Assembly (NCBI GenBank): GCA_902592325.1
Contig: CACJEC010000006.1
Location: forward strand, 1-36,550
Direction: 5' to 3'
DNA length: 36,550 nt
Source of the DNA: an uncultured Pelagibacteraceae bacterium
GTDB lineage: Bacteria; Pseudomonadota; Alphaproteobacteria; Pelagibacterales; Pelagibacteraceae
Made by a program: the position numbers and the translations under genes. Below the pieces are notes generated by a model. The model was given only the letters and a program-made list of their open reading frames with translations, had not been told where the DNA came from and made no database searches. Below are positions 18,046 through 28,641 of this stretch, one piece after another. Every line of letters begins with the position of its first letter. Within the stretch, counting starts at the first letter, position 1.

Positions 18046-18978
18046 TTAATATTTTGAAGCTCTATTTAATCTATCATTAATTGCTCTACCGATTCCTTTA
18101 TTTTGAATTTTTTCAACTGCAATCATTTTATATCCATCTTTTTTAATTTTTCTTAACAACGAGTATAAATTTTTAGCTGATTGTTGTAGATCATTTTTCT
18201 TACTTAAATAGTAATAGTTTTTATAAGTGATTTTTCTCTTTTTTATCAAAACAAAAGCCTCACCTTTTTTTGATTTATTTGCATTCATTCTTAAGGGTAT
18301 TCCTGGAGAATAGTGTAAAGGAAATTGGCCAGGAGAGATTTTATTTTTTAAATTAGTTTTAATTGAAATTTTTTTTTTTAATATTTTTTTTATTTTTGAA
18401 ACATCTAATCCTCCAAACCTTAATATAACAGGTTTATTTAGAAGACTAATAATTGTTGACTCTAGACCAATTTTACATTTCCCACCATTAAGAATATATT
18501 TAATTTTTGATCCAAATTCTTCTTTTACCTCTGATGCCTGCACAGAGCTTAATCTATTTGATATATTTGCACTTGGTGCAGCAAGAGGATAATTTAAATG
18601 TTTTAGCAATTTTCTAAACAAGGCATGTTTTGGAAAACGTACAGCAAGACTATTCTGATTATTTGTTACAAATTTAGAAATTTTTGAGTTTTTTTTTAAT
18701 TTCAATATAAATGAAATAGGTCCAGGAGAAAATTTTCTATAAAGTTTTTTAAAATTGTTATTTATATGGCAATCTTTTTTAAGTTTATTAATATCATAAT
18801 AATGAACAATTAATGGGTTGTTCACAGGTCTTTTTTTAAGATTAAATATTTTTTTTACCGAAATATCAGAGTAAGCATTGCCTGCTAATCCATAAACTGT
18901 TTCAGTTGGTACAGCTATACAATGGTTTTTATCCAAATACCCCTTAGCTTTTTTGATATTTGATTGAATAGATTTCAT
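18046..18978 (-). CDS. tsaC: Sua5/TsaC threonylcarbamoyl-AMP synthase
   Basis: 310 residues, the long two-domain Sua5 form rather than the short TsaC. The YrdC domain begins with AVPTETVYGLAGNA near residue 18, then 'IFNLKKRPVNNPLIVHYYD', 'PGPISFILKL', 'LAVRFPKH', 'LAAPSANISNRLS' and 'GLESTIISLLNKPVILRFGG'. The linker motif SPGQFPLHYSPGIPL near 222 precedes a reduced C-terminal Sua5 domain. It makes threonylcarbamoyl-AMP from threonine, bicarbonate and ATP for t6A37 in ANN-decoding tRNAs. Its start lies only 20 bases from the divergent xseB start. Confidence 0.94.
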   Translation of the reverse strand: MKSIQSNIKKAKGYLDKNHCIAVPTETVYGLAGNAYSDISVKKIFNLKKRPVNNPLIVHYYDINKLKKDCHINNNFKKLYRKFSPGPISFILKLKKNSKISKFVTNNQNSLAVRFPKHALFRKLLKHLNYPLAAPSANISNRLSSVQASEVKEEFGSKIKYILNGGKCKIGLESTIISLLNKPVILRFGGLDVSKIKKILKKKISIKTNLKNKISPGQFPLHYSPGIPLRMNANKSKKGEAFVLIKKRKITYKNYYYLSKKNDLQQSAKNLYSLLRKIKKDGYKMIAVEKIQNKGIGRAINDRLNRASKY

Positions 18979-18998
18979 GTATTAATAATTATTATTAT

Positions 18999-19241
18999 AT
19001 GAAAGATAAGGATTTACCAATTGATAATAATTCGCACTCACTTGAGGAGTTAACAGAGCAAGCAAATAAAATAATTGAGTTGTTAGAAAATGAGAAAGAT
19101 CTCAATAATTCCATAGAAAGTTACCAGAAATTACTCAGATTAAACAATACTATACAAAAAAAATTTCATAAAGATTTTAAAAATATAAGTGAAGAAACAA
19201 AAAATAAAATTAAAGAAATCATAAAAAAAAATGAAAAATAA
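18999..19241 (+). CDS. xseB: Exonuclease VII small subunit
   Basis: 80 residues, mostly two helices. 'HSLEELTEQANKIIELLENE' near residue 13 followed by a 'DLNNSIESYQKLLRLNN' helix matches the XseB pattern 'sfEealeeLe.iV..Le.g...Leeal..ye.G..L'. XseB coats XseA to form the single-strand exonuclease. Identification is supported by order: xseB-ispA-dxs is a widespread cluster. Sequence conservation in such a short protein is weak. Its end overlaps ispA by 11 bases. xseA is not in the window. Confidence 0.82.
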   Translation: MKDKDLPIDNNSHSLEELTEQANKIIELLENEKDLNNSIESYQKLLRLNNTIQKKFHKDFKNISEETKNKIKEIIKKNEK

Positions 19242-20103
19242 ACTTAATAGAATTGCAAAAGATACAAATATCTTTTTGAAAAGTTTTTTTAATAAACAAA
19301 ATAGATCAAAATTAATTCCTGTTATGAAATATGGTTTATTTCCTGGCGGGAAAAAAATTAGATCTAAAATTATTGTCGATATTGGATCTTTATTTTCTAT
19401 TGATACTAAAATATTAATTACAATTGGTGCAGCTGTTGAATGTATTCATGCTTATTCCCTCATTCATGATGATTTACCATGTATGGATAATGATAAAATA
19501 AGAAGAGGGAAACCCTCTACACATATTAAATTTGGAGAGTCAACAGCGATACTTGCAGGAAACTCTTTGCAAACAATGGCCTGTGAAATTTTAGCAAGTC
19601 CTAGTTTAAAGATACAAGAAAAAACTAAAATTAGTTTAATTAAAAAATTATCAGAGTGTTCGGGTCATCTTGGAATTGCAGGTGGTCAATATTTAGATCT
19701 TAGTTATGAGAAAAAGAAAGTATCTAAAAAAAAGATTATTGAAATGGAAAAAAAAAAGACAGGAAAATTATTTAGTTTTTGCTGTGCAGCTCCTGCAATT
19801 ATTAGAAACAAAAGTAATAAAGAAATAAAATTTTTTGAAAATATAGGTCTTAATATAGGTCTTTTATTTCAAATATCTGATGATTTAATTGATTTTAGAG
19901 GAAACTCTAAAAAAGCAGGTAAAAAAACTGGCAAAGACCAAAAAAAAGGCAAGGCAACACTTATACGTTTACTTGGACATAAGAATGCGATTAAATATTG
20001 TGATAAAATTATTATTAATATTAACAAAAATTTAAAAAAATATGGTTCAAATTCAAAAAATATTAAAGAGACACTAGATTACATTCTAAATAGAGATAAA
20101 TGA
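19231..20103 (+). CDS. ispA: IspA, short-chain polyprenyl (farnesyl) diphosphate synthase
   Basis: 290 residues. The first aspartate-rich motif, [10 protein letters not shown] at 79-88, follows the bacterial DDxxxxD pattern typical of FPP/GGPP synthases; the second, '[12 protein letters not shown]', lies near 209. '[10 protein letters not shown]' (PGGKRLRP-type) is near 38, and '[14 protein letters not shown]' is also conserved. It elongates IPP/DMAPP from the Dxs pathway to farnesyl or geranylgeranyl diphosphate. It overlaps xseB upstream and dxs downstream (ATGA at 20100-20103). Product length cannot be fixed by eye. Confidence 0.92.
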   Translation: MKNKLNRIAKDTNIFLKSFFNKQNRSKLIPVMKYGLFPGGKKIRSKIIVDIGSLFSIDTKILITIGAAVECIHAYSLIHDDLPCMDNDKIRRGKPSTHIKFGESTAILAGNSLQTMACEILASPSLKIQEKTKISLIKKLSECSGHLGIAGGQYLDLSYEKKKVSKKKIIEMEKKKTGKLFSFCCAAPAIIRNKSNKEIKFFENIGLNIGLLFQISDDLIDFRGNSKKAGKKTGKDQKKGKATLIRLLGHKNAIKYCDKIIININKNLKKYGSNSKNIKETLDYILNRDK

Positions 20104-22016
20104 AACAAAATTATAAATTTTTAAATAATATAAATTTTCCATCTGATCTACGAAAGCTTTCAGAAAATGATTTACAAAAAGTTTCTGATGAAGTTAGAAT
20201 TGAAATGATTAATGCTGTATCAGAAACTGGAGGACACTTAGGAGCTGGTTTGGGTGTAGTTGAATTAACAGTTGCTCTTCATTATGTTTTTGATACTCCT
20301 AATGATAAATTAATTTGGGATGTTGGTCATCAATCTTATCCTCATAAGATTTTAACTGGAAGAAAAAATAAAATTAAAACTTTAAGACAAGGAAATGGAT
20401 TGTCAGGTTTTACAAAAAGATCTGAAAGTGAGTATGATCCTTTTGGAGCCGCTCATAGTTCAACCTCTATATCATCAGCATTAGGTATTGCTGAGGCAAA
20501 TAAATTAGCAAATAAATCATCAAACGTAGTGGCAGTAATAGGTGATGGAGCAATAAGTGCGGGCATGGCTTATGAAGCAATGAATAATGCTGGGGCTTCA
20601 AAAACTAAAATGATTGTTATTTTAAATGACAATGACATGTCTATAGCAAAACCAGTAGGTGCAATGAGAACTTATTTGGCTAAATTATTTACTGGAAAGA
20701 TATATTTTAGTTTAAGAGAAACATTCAAGTTAATAGCTTCTGCTTTTTCAAAAAGATTTAGTGCTAAAGCCGGTAAAGCTGAAGATTTTTTACGATCTGC
20801 AGTAACTGGTGGTACTTTATTTAATTCATTAGGCTTTTACTATGCGGGTCCAATTGATGGTCATGATTTAACAACTCTTATACCAATTTTAAAAAATGCA
20901 AGAGATTCTAAACATGAAGGTCCGATCATGATTCATATAAAAACCCAAAAAGGAAAGGGCTATTCTTATGCAGAAAAAGCAACAGACAATTATCATGGTG
21001 TTTCAAAGTTTAATGTTGAGACTGGTGAGCAGATTAAAAGTAGCAGTAATTTTCCTTCGTACACAAAAGTATTTGCTAATACGTTAGTTAAACATGCTCA
21101 CAAAGATAGTAAAATAGTTGGTATAACAGCCGCAATGCCAGGTGGTACAGGAATGGATATTTTTGGAAAAGAATTTCCTAAAAGAATGTTTGACGTTGGT
21201 ATAGCGGAACAACATGCTGTAACTTTTTCAGCAGGTTTAGCTACAGAGGGTTATAAACCATATGCTGCAATTTATTCTACTTTTTTACAGAGAGCTTACG
21301 ATCAAGTCGTTCATGATGTTGCAATTCAAAGCTTACCCGTTAGATTTGCAATTGATAGGGCAGGTTTAGTAGGTGCGGATGGATCTACACACGCTGGTTC
21401 TTTTGATATTACCTATTTATCAACCTTACCTAATTTTATAGTTATGGCTGCAAGTGATGAGGCAGAATTGGTTAAAATGATTAATACTTCAGTTGATATA
21501 AATGATAAACCTAGTGCAATTAGATATCCAAGAGGCACAGGTATTGGAGTCGAACTTCCTTCGATAGATGAAAAGATTGAGATAGGTAAAGGAAGAGTTG
21601 TTCAAGAAGGAAAACAAGCTTGTATTTTAAGCTTAGGAACAAGACTTGAGGAATGTAGGCTAGCAGCTGAAGAACTAAAGAATAAAGGAGTCTCAACTAC
21701 AATTATTGATGCAAGATTTGCTAAACCTTTAGACCAAGAACTTATTCTGAAATGTGCTAGAGAGCATGAGGTAATGATAACTATAGAGGAAGGTTCAATT
21801 GGAGGTTTTGGATCTCATGTGAAAAATTTACTTTCTGAAAAAGGTATATTTGATAAAGGTTTAAGGTTTAGATCAATGACATTGCCAGATAGTTTTATAG
21901 ATCAGAATGTGCCTAAAAAAATGTATGAGCTTGCTGGATTAAACTCATCACAAATTTCAAAAAAAATCTTAGATATTCTATTTACAAAAGATTCAATAAA
22001 AGTTGTAAAAAATTAA
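20100..22016 (+). CDS. dxs: Dxs, 1-deoxy-D-xylulose-5-phosphate synthase
   Basis: 638 residues, normal length. Motifs are [20 protein letters not shown] near 42, '[16 protein letters not shown]', the thiamin-diphosphate motif [18 protein letters not shown] from about 148 and 'ILNDNDMSI'. Further along are '[18 protein letters not shown]' with the catalytic Glu and '[14 protein letters not shown]'. It joins pyruvate and glyceraldehyde-3-P to make DXP, the entry step of the MEP isoprenoid pathway, and needs thiamin diphosphate, a cofactor to which thiD upstream also relates. It overlaps ispA by four bases, so pathway entry and elongation enzymes are co-translated. Confidence 0.98.
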   Translation: MKQNYKFLNNINFPSDLRKLSENDLQKVSDEVRIEMINAVSETGGHLGAGLGVVELTVALHYVFDTPNDKLIWDVGHQSYPHKILTGRKNKIKTLRQGNGLSGFTKRSESEYDPFGAAHSSTSISSALGIAEANKLANKSSNVVAVIGDGAISAGMAYEAMNNAGASKTKMIVILNDNDMSIAKPVGAMRTYLAKLFTGKIYFSLRETFKLIASAFSKRFSAKAGKAEDFLRSAVTGGTLFNSLGFYYAGPIDGHDLTTLIPILKNARDSKHEGPIMIHIKTQKGKGYSYAEKATDNYHGVSKFNVETGEQIKSSSNFPSYTKVFANTLVKHAHKDSKIVGITAAMPGGTGMDIFGKEFPKRMFDVGIAEQHAVTFSAGLATEGYKPYAAIYSTFLQRAYDQVVHDVAIQSLPVRFAIDRAGLVGADGSTHAGSFDITYLSTLPNFIVMAASDEAELVKMINTSVDINDKPSAIRYPRGTGIGVELPSIDEKIEIGKGRVVQEGKQACILSLGTRLEECRLAAEELKNKGVSTTIIDARFAKPLDQELILKCAREHEVMITIEEGSIGGFGSHVKNLLSEKGIFDKGLRFRSMTLPDSFIDQNVPKKMYELAGLNSSQISKKILDILFTKDSIKVVKN

Positions 22017-22024
22017 TATAAGAC

Positions 22025-23107
22025 TTAGCTACATTGTGCTTTATTCATTAGATAATGATCTAATAAAACACAACTCATCATAGCTTCACCTATTGGAACT
22101 GCTCTAATTCCAACACAAGGGTCGTGCCTACCTTTAACTGATATAGTGGTATTTTTTCCAAATTTATTAATTGTTTTTCTTGATTTTAAAATTGAGGATG
22201 TGGGTTTTACTGCAAAGGAAGCAATAATTTCTTGGCCGCTTGATATACCCCCTAAAATACCACCAGCATTATTAGAATCGAACTTTAATTTTTTTCCTTT
22301 TTGAGAAATTTCATCTGAATTCTGTTCACCACTTAATTGCGCTGAATTCATTCCAGATCCAATATTAACACCCTTCACAGCATTTATACTCATTAAGGCT
22401 GAAGTAATATCAGCGTCTAACTTTGAATAAATTGGAGCACCAAGGCCTACCGGAATTCCTCTGGCTCTTATTTCAATTACAGCTCCACATGAAGATCCTG
22501 ATTTTCTTATATTTAATAAATACTTTTCCCAAAGTTTTATCATGGATTTATCAGGACAAAAAAATGGATTTTTAGATATAATTTCATCTTTCCATTGTTT
22601 TATATCACATCCCAATATCCCTAATTGGGTAACAGCACCTATAACTTTAAATTTTTTACCTAATTTTTTTTGTAAAACTAATTTAGCTATAGCTCCAGCT
22701 GCAACTCTAGCCGCAGTTTCTCTTGCGGAAGATCTTCCTCCACCTTTATAATCTCTTATTCCGTATTTTTTAAAATAGGTATAATCTGCATGACCTGGTC
22801 TAAATTTATCTTTAATATTGTCATAATCTTTTGATCTCATATCCTTATTGTAAATAATAAGAGAAATTGGTGTTCCAGTAGTTTTACCTTCAAATACACC
22901 TGATAATATTTGAACTTTATCGTCTTCCTTTCTTTGAGTTGTAAACTTTGACTGTCCCGGTTTTCTTTTATTTAATTCTATTTGAATATCTTGCTCCTTT
23001 AAGTTTATATTAGGCGGACAACCATCAACTATACAGCCAATAGCAGGTCCATGAGACTCTCCCCAAGTAGTGAAACGAAATAGCTTTCCAAAAGTATTAA
23101 ATGACAT
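22025..23107 (-). CDS. aroC: AroC, chorismate synthase
   Basis: 360 residues. The family signatures are '[20 protein letters not shown]' near 12, '[11 protein letters not shown]'-type NKRKPGQS, '[20 protein letters not shown]' near 109 and '[15 protein letters not shown]'. '[13 protein letters not shown]' comes later, and '[18 protein letters not shown]' lies near the C-terminus. It converts EPSP to chorismate with reduced FMN, the last shikimate step. It is convergent with dxs, leaving only eight bases between stops. pdxH is divergent upstream with a 33-base gap. Confidence 0.98.
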   Translation of the reverse strand: MSFNTFGKLFRFTTWGESHGPAIGCIVDGCPPNINLKEQDIQIELNKRKPGQSKFTTQRKEDDKVQILSGVFEGKTTGTPISLIIYNKDMRSKDYDNIKDKFRPGHADYTYFKKYGIRDYKGGGRSSARETAARVAAGAIAKLVLQKKLGKKFKVIGAVTQLGILGCDIKQWKDEIISKNPFFCPDKSMIKLWEKYLLNIRKSGSSCGAVIEIRARGIPVGLGAPIYSKLDADITSALMSINAVKGVNIGSGMNSAQLSGEQNSDEISQKGKKLKFDSNNAGGILGGISSGQEIIASFAVKPTSSILKSRKTINKFGKNTTISVKGRHDPCVGIRAVPIGEAMMSCVLLDHYLMNKAQCS

Positions 23108-23140
23108 TATTTATATTATATAGATTATTTTGTTTAAATT

Positions 23141-23767
23141 ATGAATCAAAAAAACTCACTTGGCCTTAATAACTGTTTTTTAGATCTAGATGATCCGATT
23201 CAGCTGTTTAAAATATGGATGGATGAAGCAACAAAATCAGAACCTAATGATCCTAATGCAGTAGCTTTGGCCACATCTAATAAAAATAATTTTCCATCAG
23301 TAAGAATGGTTTTGTTGAAAGATTTTGATAAGAAAGGATTTGTATTTTATACAAATTTAAATAGCCAAAAAGGAAATGAATTAAAAGAAAATCCTAAAGC
23401 AGCATTGTGCTTTCATTGGAAAAGTCTTTTAAGACAAATCAGAATTACTGGATTGGTGTCTTTGGTAGCAGATGATGTGGCTGATGCATATTTTAATTCT
23501 AGAGGATATGAAAGTAGAATTGGAGCTTGGGCTTCTCATCAAAGTGAAGAACTAAGAAGCAGAGATGAACTGAAAAATTCAATAGAAAAATTTAAAAAAA
23601 AATATAGTGATCAAAATAAAGTTCCTAGACCAACACATTGGTCTGGATGGAATTTATCTCCATCAAGTATTGAGTTTTGGTTGGATGGAGATAGTAGAAT
23701 ACATGAAAGACTTAAGTATACTAAAGATGAAAATGGTAACTGGATAAAATCTTTATTAAGTCCTTAA
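23141..23767 (+). CDS. pdxH: PdxH, pyridoxine/pyridoxamine 5'-phosphate oxidase
   Basis: 208 residues. Signatures are 'DPNAVALATSNKNNFPSVRM' near 38, 'VLLKDFDKKGFVFYTN', 'SQKGNEL...NPKAALCFHW', 'RQIRITG', 'WASHQSEEL' and the C-terminal 'PTHWSGWNLSPSSIEFW' with 'RIHERLKY'. It oxidises PNP or PMP to pyridoxal phosphate with FMN in the cytosol. Length is near E. coli's 218. It is divergent from aroC and converges on ispB, overlapping its end by four bases. It stands alone on its strand, so it must have a promoter in the short gap at 23108-23140. Confidence 0.96.
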   Translation: MNQKNSLGLNNCFLDLDDPIQLFKIWMDEATKSEPNDPNAVALATSNKNNFPSVRMVLLKDFDKKGFVFYTNLNSQKGNELKENPKAALCFHWKSLLRQIRITGLVSLVADDVADAYFNSRGYESRIGAWASHQSEELRSRDELKNSIEKFKKKYSDQNKVPRPTHWSGWNLSPSSIEFWLDGDSRIHERLKYTKDENGNWIKSLLSP

Positions 23768-24777
23768 AAATTTCTAGTTAGACTAAATGAAGTAAGATTT
23801 TTAAAAATTTCTTTTTCTTTTGATTCTTTTAATATAGTTAAAGAATTAGATGCAAGGTTGATATAATGTTGAGCTTTTTGATAACAATCTTCAATAATTT
23901 TATATTTTTTTATTAAAGAAATTATTTTATTAAAATCATCTTTAGTTCTTAATTCTTTATTAAATGTTTCTTTAATAATTTTTTTTTCTACTAGATTTAA
24001 TTTTTGGAAGAGTAAAATTATTGGAAGAGTAATTTTTCCTTCAAAAAAATCCTGACCAATTTTTTTTCCAAACATTTTTAGCTCTGAATTATAATCAAGA
24101 GTGTCATCTGCAATTTGAAAAGTCAGACCTAGATTTCTTCCATAAAATTCAAGGGCATCTTTTTCTTTGTTGTTAGCGTCGGATAAAATAGCCCCAACTT
24201 TTGTTGCAGCTGCAAACAGTTCAGCAGTTTTTGCTGAAATAATTTTCAAATATGTTTCCTCCAACATATCAACTTCATTTTTATGTTGAAGTTGTAAAAC
24301 TTCTCCTTGAGCTATTTTTGAAGAAGTTGATGACAGTAACTTTAATACTTCTAAATTACCATCTTCAACCATCATCTCAAAACATCTACTTAATAAATAG
24401 TCACCGATTAAAACAGATGATTGATTGTTCCAAACTTTATTTAAAGTTTTTTTTCCTCTTCTTACACTACCTTCATCAATTACATCATCATGCATTAGAG
24501 TTGCACTGTGTATCAGCTCAACACAAGCAGCCAAATTTATGTCTCTAGAGCCTTTTGAATAACCACACAATTTTGCTGAACCTAATGTTAATAAGGCCCT
24601 TAATCTTTTTCCTCCTGTTTTAATATGGTAATCAGACATTTTTTGAACTAGCTCTACATCACTAGCTAATTTTGATTTTATTTTTTCCTCAGTCAGGATA
24701 AGCTTATCTTCAACAGAATCTTTGAGCTGAAAATAAGAGTCATTTATTTGATTTTTAAGCTGTACTACAGTTCCCAT
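23764..24777 (-). CDS. ispB: IspB-type long-chain polyprenyl diphosphate synthase
   Basis: 337 residues. The first Asp-rich motif is DDVIDEGSVRRGKKTLNKVW with the DDxxD pattern of long-chain synthases; the second is 'FQIADDTLDYN'. 'GGKRLRALLTLGSAKLCGY' lies near 55 and 'VLIGDYLLSRCFEMM' near 123. The pattern differs from IspA's DDxxxxD, and the length fits octaprenyl/decaprenyl synthases. The product would be the ubiquinone side chain at the inner membrane. It uses FPP from the IspA encoded 4 kb away. Chain length is not determinable here. Confidence 0.92.
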   Translation of the reverse strand: MGTVVQLKNQINDSYFQLKDSVEDKLILTEEKIKSKLASDVELVQKMSDYHIKTGGKRLRALLTLGSAKLCGYSKGSRDINLAACVELIHSATLMHDDVIDEGSVRRGKKTLNKVWNNQSSVLIGDYLLSRCFEMMVEDGNLEVLKLLSSTSSKIAQGEVLQLQHKNEVDMLEETYLKIISAKTAELFAAATKVGAILSDANNKEKDALEFYGRNLGLTFQIADDTLDYNSELKMFGKKIGQDFFEGKITLPIILLFQKLNLVEKKIIKETFNKELRTKDDFNKIISLIKKYKIIEDCYQKAQHYINLASNSLTILKESKEKEIFKNLTSFSLTRNF

Positions 24778-24823
24778 TATTTAATTAAGTTAATATAATT
24801 AAGTTTTATATATTACTTATCAA

Positions 24824-24851
24824 TTGACGCACCTATTTCTTCAATTATAAG
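24824..24851 (+). promoter_or_regulatory. Promoter candidate for S49 peptidase-glyQS-ppdK
   Basis: TTGACG (24824-24829) and TATAAG (24846-24851) are separated by 16 bases, giving start of transcription about 30 bases before the S49 ATG. They sit in a 111-base divergent gap with ispB. This is the best sigma-70-like pair read by eye on the + strand. Confidence 0.55.
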
Positions 24852-24888
24852 TGGTCTATATATTCAATTAATAATTCTATAAGGAATA

Positions 24889-25698
24889 ATGATGTTCTCT
24901 TTTTTTAAAAAGAAAAAGATTGTAGCCCATTTAAAATTAAGTGGAGTTATAGGAAATGCTGGAAAATTTAAACAAGGTATTGATTTTTCGAGTTATGAAG
25001 GACTTATAAAAAAAGCTTTTTCATTAAAAAAAGCTGCTTGTATTGCAATTACTATAAATTCGCCAGGAGGATCACCAGTACAGTCACACCTAATTTATAG
25101 TTTAATCAAGCAACAATCAAAAAAAAATAAAAAAAAAGTAATTGTTTTTGCTGAAGATGTAGCAGCATCTGGAGGCTATCTTATTTCTTGTGCAGGTGAT
25201 GAAATTTATGCAAATTCAAGTTCGATTATAGGATCTATAGGCGTGATTTATTCTTCATTTGGATTTACTGAATTAATAAAAAAAATTGGTGTTGAGAGAA
25301 GAGTTCATACTGCTGGTAAAAATAAAAGCACATTAGATCCTTTTCTAGAAGAAAAAAATGAAGATATAGAAAGATTAAAAAAAATACAATTAGATTTACA
25401 TAAAGATTTTATAAACGTAGTGGAAAAAAGCCGTGGATCAAAACTCAACAAGACTGAAGTAGAACTTTTTTCAGGAGAGTTTTGGTCAGGTAGTAAGGCA
25501 AAAAGTTTGGGATTAATAGATGGATTAGGTAATGCGCATGAAATTTTAAAAGAAAAATTTGGAGACGATGTGGTAATTAAAAAATTTGAAAAATCTAAAG
25601 GTTGGTTGAGTCAAAAGCTTTCATCTTCAAATAATCAAGTAGAGCATTTAGTTAATATTTTAGATGAAAGGTCAATCTGGCAAAGATATGGTCTCTAA
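24889..25698 (+). CDS. S49 family (SppA/SohB-type) serine peptidase
   Basis: 269 residues with one SppA domain. '[20 protein letters not shown]' near 57 is the oxyanion region, and '[20 protein letters not shown]' near 86 contains the nucleophile Ser of the ASGGY motif. '[11 protein letters not shown]' follows, and '[20 protein letters not shown]' near 195 is the conserved C-terminal stretch. The family has a Ser-Lys dyad and cleaves signal-peptide remnants or membrane-associated peptides. There is no clear signal peptide or membrane helix after the basic start (FFKKKK), so location is uncertain. ATAAGGA precedes the ATG. It overlaps the glyQ start by 11 bases. Confidence 0.88.
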   Translation: MMFSFFKKKKIVAHLKLSGVIGNAGKFKQGIDFSSYEGLIKKAFSLKKAACIAITINSPGGSPVQSHLIYSLIKQQSKKNKKKVIVFAEDVAASGGYLISCAGDEIYANSSSIIGSIGVIYSSFGFTELIKKIGVERRVHTAGKNKSTLDPFLEEKNEDIERLKKIQLDLHKDFINVVEKSRGSKLNKTEVELFSGEFWSGSKAKSLGLIDGLGNAHEILKEKFGDDVVIKKFEKSKGWLSQKLSSSNNQVEHLVNILDERSIWQRYGL

Positions 25699-26569
25699 AT
25701 TAAAAAAACAAAAAAAGAAGGTACAATCATTTCAAGAAACAATTATTAATCTTCAAAAATTTTGGAGCAAAAAGGGATGTATTGTTTTGCAGCCATATGA
25801 TATAGAAGTTGGTGCTGGAACATTTCATCCTGCTACTACACTTAGATCGCTTGGACAAAAGCCTTGGAAGGTCGCTTATGTTCAGCCTTCAAGAAGACCA
25901 ACTGATGGAAGATATGGAGATAATCCAAATAGATTACAACATTATTATCAGTTCCAAGTTTTGATTAAACCTTCGCCAGATAATATAAAAAAATTATATC
26001 TCAACAGTTTATCAGTTATTGGTATTGATCATACAAAACATGATATTAGATTTGTTGAGGATGATTGGGAAAGCCCAACCCTTGGCGCTGCAGGTTTAGG
26101 TTGGGAGGTTTGGTGTAATGGAATGGAAATAACTCAATTTACATATTTCCAACAAATGGCTGGATTTGAATGTAAACCGATTTCAGTAGAAATTACTTAT
26201 GGCCTAGAGAGAATATGTATGTTTACTCAGCAAAAAAAAAATGTATACGATCTAATATGGAATGATGAAGGAGTGAAGTACGAAGAGGTATTTCATCAAG
26301 CTGAAAAGGAATTTTCAGCATATAATTTTGAACATGCAAATGTGCATAGCTTATTTAAAATGTTTGATATGCATGAAATGGAGGCTAAATCCCTTGTTGA
26401 AAAAAAAATATCTCTTCCTGCATACGATCAATGCTTAAAAGCAAGCCATGTATTTAATATTTTAGATGCTAGAGGAGCTATAGGTGTTGCCCAAAGAGCA
26501 GGGTATATAGGTAGAATTCGTGATATCACAAAAGCCGTGGCAGAAATTTGGTTAGATAGTCAAAACTAG
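25688..26569 (+). CDS. glyQ: GlyQ, glycyl-tRNA synthetase alpha subunit
   Basis: 293 residues from ATG 25688; an in-frame ATG at 25664 would add eight residues inside the peptidase gene. Diagnostic stretches are '[20 protein letters not shown]', '[20 protein letters not shown]', '[18 protein letters not shown]', '[19 protein letters not shown]' and '[12 protein letters not shown]'. It is the catalytic alpha subunit of the tetrameric alpha2beta2 glycyl-tRNA synthetase and works only with GlyS. glyS follows with no gap (TAG at 26567-26569, ATG at 26570). Length matches E. coli GlyQ (303). Confidence 0.97.
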   Translation: MVSKLKKQKKKVQSFQETIINLQKFWSKKGCIVLQPYDIEVGAGTFHPATTLRSLGQKPWKVAYVQPSRRPTDGRYGDNPNRLQHYYQFQVLIKPSPDNIKKLYLNSLSVIGIDHTKHDIRFVEDDWESPTLGAAGLGWEVWCNGMEITQFTYFQQMAGFECKPISVEITYGLERICMFTQQKKNVYDLIWNDEGVKYEEVFHQAEKEFSAYNFEHANVHSLFKMFDMHEMEAKSLVEKKISLPAYDQCLKASHVFNILDARGAIGVAQRAGYIGRIRDITKAVAEIWLDSQN

Positions 26570-28641
26570 ATGTCAGAATTTTTTTTAGAATTATTTAGTG
26601 AGGAAATACCCTCGTCTCTCCAACAGAATTTACGAAGAGACCTATTAGATAATTTTAATAAACTATTGAGAGAAAAATTTATTTCTTTTAAAAAAAGTTC
26701 ATCTTATTCGACACCCAATAGAGCAATTATCGTATTTGAAGGTCTTCCAAAACAGGTATTTTTGAAATCTGAGGAGATTAAAGGACCAAATATAAATGCT
26801 CCTGAAATAGCTATTGAGGGTTTTGTGAGAAAAAATAATATTTCTAAAAAAAATCTCTTTAAAAAAGCACTGATAAAGGTGAGTTTTATTTTTTAAGTAC
26901 TAAATCAAAAAAGCTTAATACGCATGATTTATTAGAAGAAATTTTGCCCTTATTGTTGCAAAAAATTCAATGGAAAAGATCAATGAAATGGGGTGAGTTT
27001 GATTTAAATTGGGGCAGACCATTAAAATCTATACTAGCTGTATTTAATAAAAAAAAATTAACTTTTAATTATCATCACTTAGTCTCATCAAATTCAACTT
27101 TTGTTGATAAAGAGTTTGAAGAAAGAAAAAAAATATTTTACGACTACAAATCATACGAAAACTTTTTTCAAAAAGAAGGAATCGTAGTAAACCAAAATAA
27201 AAGAAAAAAAATTATTGAGAAAGAATTTAGTAAAATTTTAATTAGAAAAAATTTAAAGATCAAAGATAACGATAAACTGATCGATGAAGTGGTAGATCTT
27301 GTTGATAAACCCCATATATTAGAGTGCTCATTTGATAAAAAATTTTTGTCTATACCAGAGGAAATTTTAGTTTTAACAATGCAATCACATCAAAAATATT
27401 TCCCTTTATTTTCAAAAAAAGATGAAATTACAAATGAATTTTTAGTAGTTTCAAATAACAAAGATAAACAAGGATTGATAAAAATTGGAAATGAAAGGGT
27501 CGTAGAAGCAAGATTAAGTGATGCAGAATTTTTTTGGAATAAAGATAAATCTCAAAATTTAGTCAAAAAAATTAATGAATTAAAGTCTATGAATTTTTTT
27601 AAAGGGTTAGGAACTTATTTTGACAAAGTTCAAAGAATGAGAAAATTAGGAGCTTTAATTTCAGATGAATTATTAATTAGTAAAGAAAAAGTAGAGTTGT
27701 CAGCCTCAATTTGTAAAACAGATTTATTATCGGAAAGTGTTGGAGAGTTTCCAGAACTTCAAGGAATAATGGGAGGTTATTTATGTCATGCTCAAGGATT
27801 CGATAGAGAAATTGCTGATGCAATCAAAGAACAATATTTGCCTATCGGCTTAGACTCAGCTCTACCAAAAAAACCATTTAATATTACTTTATCAATTGCA
27901 GATAAAATTGATACTTTAGTAGGTTTTTTTGGTGTTAATGAAAAACCTTCTAGTTCAAAAGATCCTTATGCATTAAGAAGAATGGCACTTGGAATAGTTA
28001 GAATAATAATTGAAAATAAGAAAGATTTAAAAATTAGAGATTTAATATCTTATTCATTAAATATTTATTTAGAGCAAGGAAATGATTTCCAAAATGATTC
28101 ATTGCAAAAAGATATTTCAAATTTTTTAAAAGATAGGTTTAGATATTATTTAAAAGAAAAAAAGATAAGGTATGACATTGTAGATGCGGCTACCAATAAG
28201 TTTAATTTAAATAAGATTTCAACAGTTTTCGAAAAAGCTAAAAGTTTAAACAAAGTTATCAATAAACCAATTGGTGAAGATATTGTATCATCTTATAAAA
28301 GAGCCTCTAATATTTTACATACAGAAATCAAAAATATTGATAGTGGACTTACAAATTCAACTGACCCTGGTATTTTTAAAAATGATTTTGAAAAAAATTT
28401 TTACAAAAAAATAAATGAATTAAATAAACATTTTGATGGGATTTCAAAAATTCAAAATTTTGATGAAACATTGATTTTATTGTCCACTACAAAAAAAGAG
28501 GTTTTTGCTTTTTTTGACAATGTAAAGGTTAATGATGATAATGAGGTGGTAAAAAAAAATAGATTGGAACTAATCAATTTCTTCTGTAAAACCTACGAAA
28601 ATTTTATTGATTTTCAGTCAATTGAAGGCATTAATGAATAA
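26570..28641 (+). pseudogene. glyS: GlyS, glycyl-tRNA synthetase beta subunit, one-base frameshift
   Basis: Two adjoining frames together make a full GlyS of about 690 residues. The first (26570-26896) starts MSEFFLELFSEEIPSSLQQN, the classic GlyS N-terminus, and runs into TAA at 26894. The second frame (-1 relative to the first) resumes after the A6 run at 26871-26876, reading STDKGEFYFL, then 'QKIQWKRSMKWGEFDLNWGRP', 'SIPEEILVLTMQSHQKYFPL', 'LGTYFDKVQRMRKLG', 'GEFPELQGIMGGYLCHAQG' and the C-terminal 'YALRRMALGIVRIIIENKK'. A seventh A in the run would restore a single frame reading FKKSTDKGEFYF. The gene pairs with glyQ, and alpha2beta2 synthetases need both. The sequence is formally disrupted; a base-call error or real slippage are both possible. 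Confidence 0.93.

Noticed and set aside
26868..26880. Programmed -1 frameshift at the AAAAAAG sequence in glyS
   Set aside because: The heptamer is present, but its phase is wrong: zero-frame codons are TTT AAA AAA GCA, not A AAA AAG, and no stimulatory stem or upstream Shine-Dalgarno was seen. An indel or slippage is simpler.
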